In this document: positions 62,851 to 64,000 of the stretch, one piece after another | How positions within the stretch are numbered: the first letter of the stretch is position 1 | Layout of the letters: the number at the start of each line of letters is the position of its first letter | Origin: Eulemur rufifrons | Lineage: Eukaryota; Chordata; Mammalia; Primates; Lemuridae | Assembly (NCBI RefSeq): GCF_041146395.1 | Contig: NC_090996.1 | Coordinates: 30,528,738 to 30,592,737, forward strand | Direction of reading: 5' to 3' | DNA length: 64,000 nt | Notes under the pieces: model-generated | Told to the model about the DNA's origin: nothing | Seen by the model: only the letters and a program-made list of their open reading frames with translations | Databases searched by the model: none | Program-made: the position numbers and the translations under genes

Positions 62851-62884
62851 ACCACACTCTCAGGACACCCAGCGACAGCAGCTA

Positions 62885-62985
62885 CTATTTTTCTAAGCAG
62901 CAAGTGCTTACAGCACACTGCATGGCATATTTCATGTATGTTAGCTAACTCAACAAACACCTGTGGAAAGTAGATGATGATAAGA
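62885..62985 (-). mobile_element. MIR SINE fragment, antisense
   Basis: AAGTGCTTACAGCACACTGC and TATGTTAGCTAACTCAACAA with ACACCTGTGGAAAGTAG match the complement of the MIR 3' half. Confidence 0.55.
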
Positions 62986-63121
62986 CAAAACACTGAATAA
63001 GACAGAATATGATGCAACAATGAAGCTTAATCAAGTAGCCACTCATCATTATTTCATGGAACAGGGCACACCAACAACCAATCAGAGAACAGCATACTTT
63101 GAGCAAGGCAAACCTAAATAT

Positions 63122-63328
63122 ATTCTTTTTCTGGGTGAATAATATTTCACTGCATGGATATACCACATTTTGCTTATCCATTCATCAGTTGATGGACATT
63201 TGGATTATTTCTGCTTTTTGACTATTATGAATAATGTTGCTATGAAAGTTCATGTATAAGTTTTTGTGAGGACATAAATTTTCGTTTCCCTTGGTTATAT
63301 ATCTAGGGATAGAGTGCTGGTTCATATG
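63122..63328 (-). mobile_element. Inverted 5' part of an L1 (ORF2 end)
   Basis: GAATAATATTTCACTGCATG, GATATACCACATTTTGCTTA, TCAGTTGATGGACATTTGGA, TTATGAATAATGTTGCTATG and TTTTGTGAGGACATAAATTT are L1 ORF2 C-terminal text read antisense. The sense continuation starts at 63329. Confidence 0.9.
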
Positions 63329-63645
63329 AACCTTAAATACATTATTCTAAGAAATAACCCAGGCACAAAGAATCACATACTATGTAATTCCACTTATATG
63401 AAATATCTAGAATAGACCAGTGGTTGCCTAGAGTTGGGATTGGAGATGGGAATAGTTAGGGTGTGATGGCTGTGGGGTACAACATTTCATTTGGGAGTGA
63501 TGAAAATGTTCTAGGATTGATTGTAATGATGGTTGTTCGACTCTGCGAATGTATTAAAACCCACTGAGTTGTGTACATTAAATGCTTTTCATGGGTGAAT
63601 GCATGGTATGCACATTATATCTTGATACAGCTGTTTAAAAACAAA
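63329..63645 (+). mobile_element. L1 3' end, sense (ORF2 end and 3' UTR)
   Basis: TGAACCTTAAATACATTATT, CTAAGAAATAACCCAGGCAC, TTCCACTTATATGAAATATC, AGTGGTTGCCTAGAGTTGGG, GGAGTGATGAAAATGTTC, ACTGAGTTGTGTACATTAAA and CTTGATACAGCTGTTTAAAA are the last ORF2 codons and 3' UTR of an old L1. It follows the inverted part almost without loss of L1 sequence. Confidence 0.92.
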
Positions 63646-63659
63646 TACCTTCTAAGTGA

Positions 63660-63800
63660 ATTTACATATAGTGTCAGACGGTTGCAGCAGGCACTTACCT
63701 AGGCACTGAGCAGATGGGGGGGATTAAAACATAATCATTGCCCAAAATTAGTGGGAGGAAATAGACACACGAACCATATTTCATCAATTCTACAACACTT
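63660..63800 (-). mobile_element. L2 LINE fragment, antisense
   Basis: GCAGGCACTTACCTAGGCAC, ATAATCATTGCCCAAAATTA and AATAGACACACGAACC resemble the complement of the L2 3' end. Confidence 0.5.
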
Positions 63801-64000
63801 TTATTTTTCTCGCATCTTAATGTCTCTGAAGCTGGAATGCATTTTCAACAGATGATGTGTTATAGTTTAATTGACAGCATTATATTTCCTCCGTGGTACA
63901 TACCGTCATGGATCATCTTCTAATTGGTGGCATCTTAGATTTAATGGCATGGAGTCGTTACAATACCTTGTGCTAGAATAAGTATCTGGGGTATGGAGAA
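63801..64000. other. Unassigned sequence at right edge
   Basis: No element recognised in the last 200 bases. Confidence 0.4.

Overview
The window is mammalian nuclear DNA, almost certainly from a strepsirrhine primate and most likely a lemur. Six dimeric Alu elements show that it is a primate. The youngest, at 17740-18077, has an AT-rich insertion in the middle of its right half, a form I know from lemur Alus and not from monkey, ape or human Alus. L1 3' ends, L2, MIR, MLT1-type LTRs and Tigger/hAT DNA transposon remnants complete the usual mammalian repeat set. The species is an inference; no search was run.

I find no supportable protein-coding gene, rRNA, tRNA gene or CRISPR array. The longest open frames (184, 183, 142, 139 and 135 codons) lie over old repeats, antisense to them, or in unassigned sequence, and none encodes a protein I recognise. 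The window is best read as intergenic sequence or the inside of a long intron.

Layout. 1-3.4 kb: an Alu, an L1 with an inverted 5' part, an MLT1 LTR and a MIR. 3.4-7.2 kb: mostly unassigned, with a 79-bp tandem duplication near 7 kb. 7.2-8.1 kb: an old antisense L1 end split by a well-preserved solo LTR. 8.1-13 kb: L2, MIR, an Alu, and an MLT1-like LTR split by a MER2-like Tigger. 13-22 kb: MIR/L2 remnants, a perfect 14-bp hairpin, two related LTR-like elements (one split by a complete hAT) and the young Alu. 22-28 kb: mostly unique sequence with an L1 end. 28.4-30.7 kb: a duplicated block of about 275 bp and a complete Tigger-like MITE. 30.7-46 kb: scattered MIR, L2, L3/CR1, hAT and L1 fragments, with unique stretches that may be conserved noncoding DNA, including a good CTCF-like motif at 33.24 kb. 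46-52 kb: L1-rich. 52-64 kb: L2, MIR, an Alu, an MLT1 LTR, a MER3-like hAT, and a second L1 with an inverted 5' part.

Nothing here forms an operon or pathway. The layered insertions give a relative order of events: L2/MIR and MLT1-like LTRs first, then Tigger/hAT elements and old L1s, then Alus and the solo LTR. Family names come from recognising consensus features by eye; boundaries are usually good to about 5-20 bp except where target-site duplications fix them.
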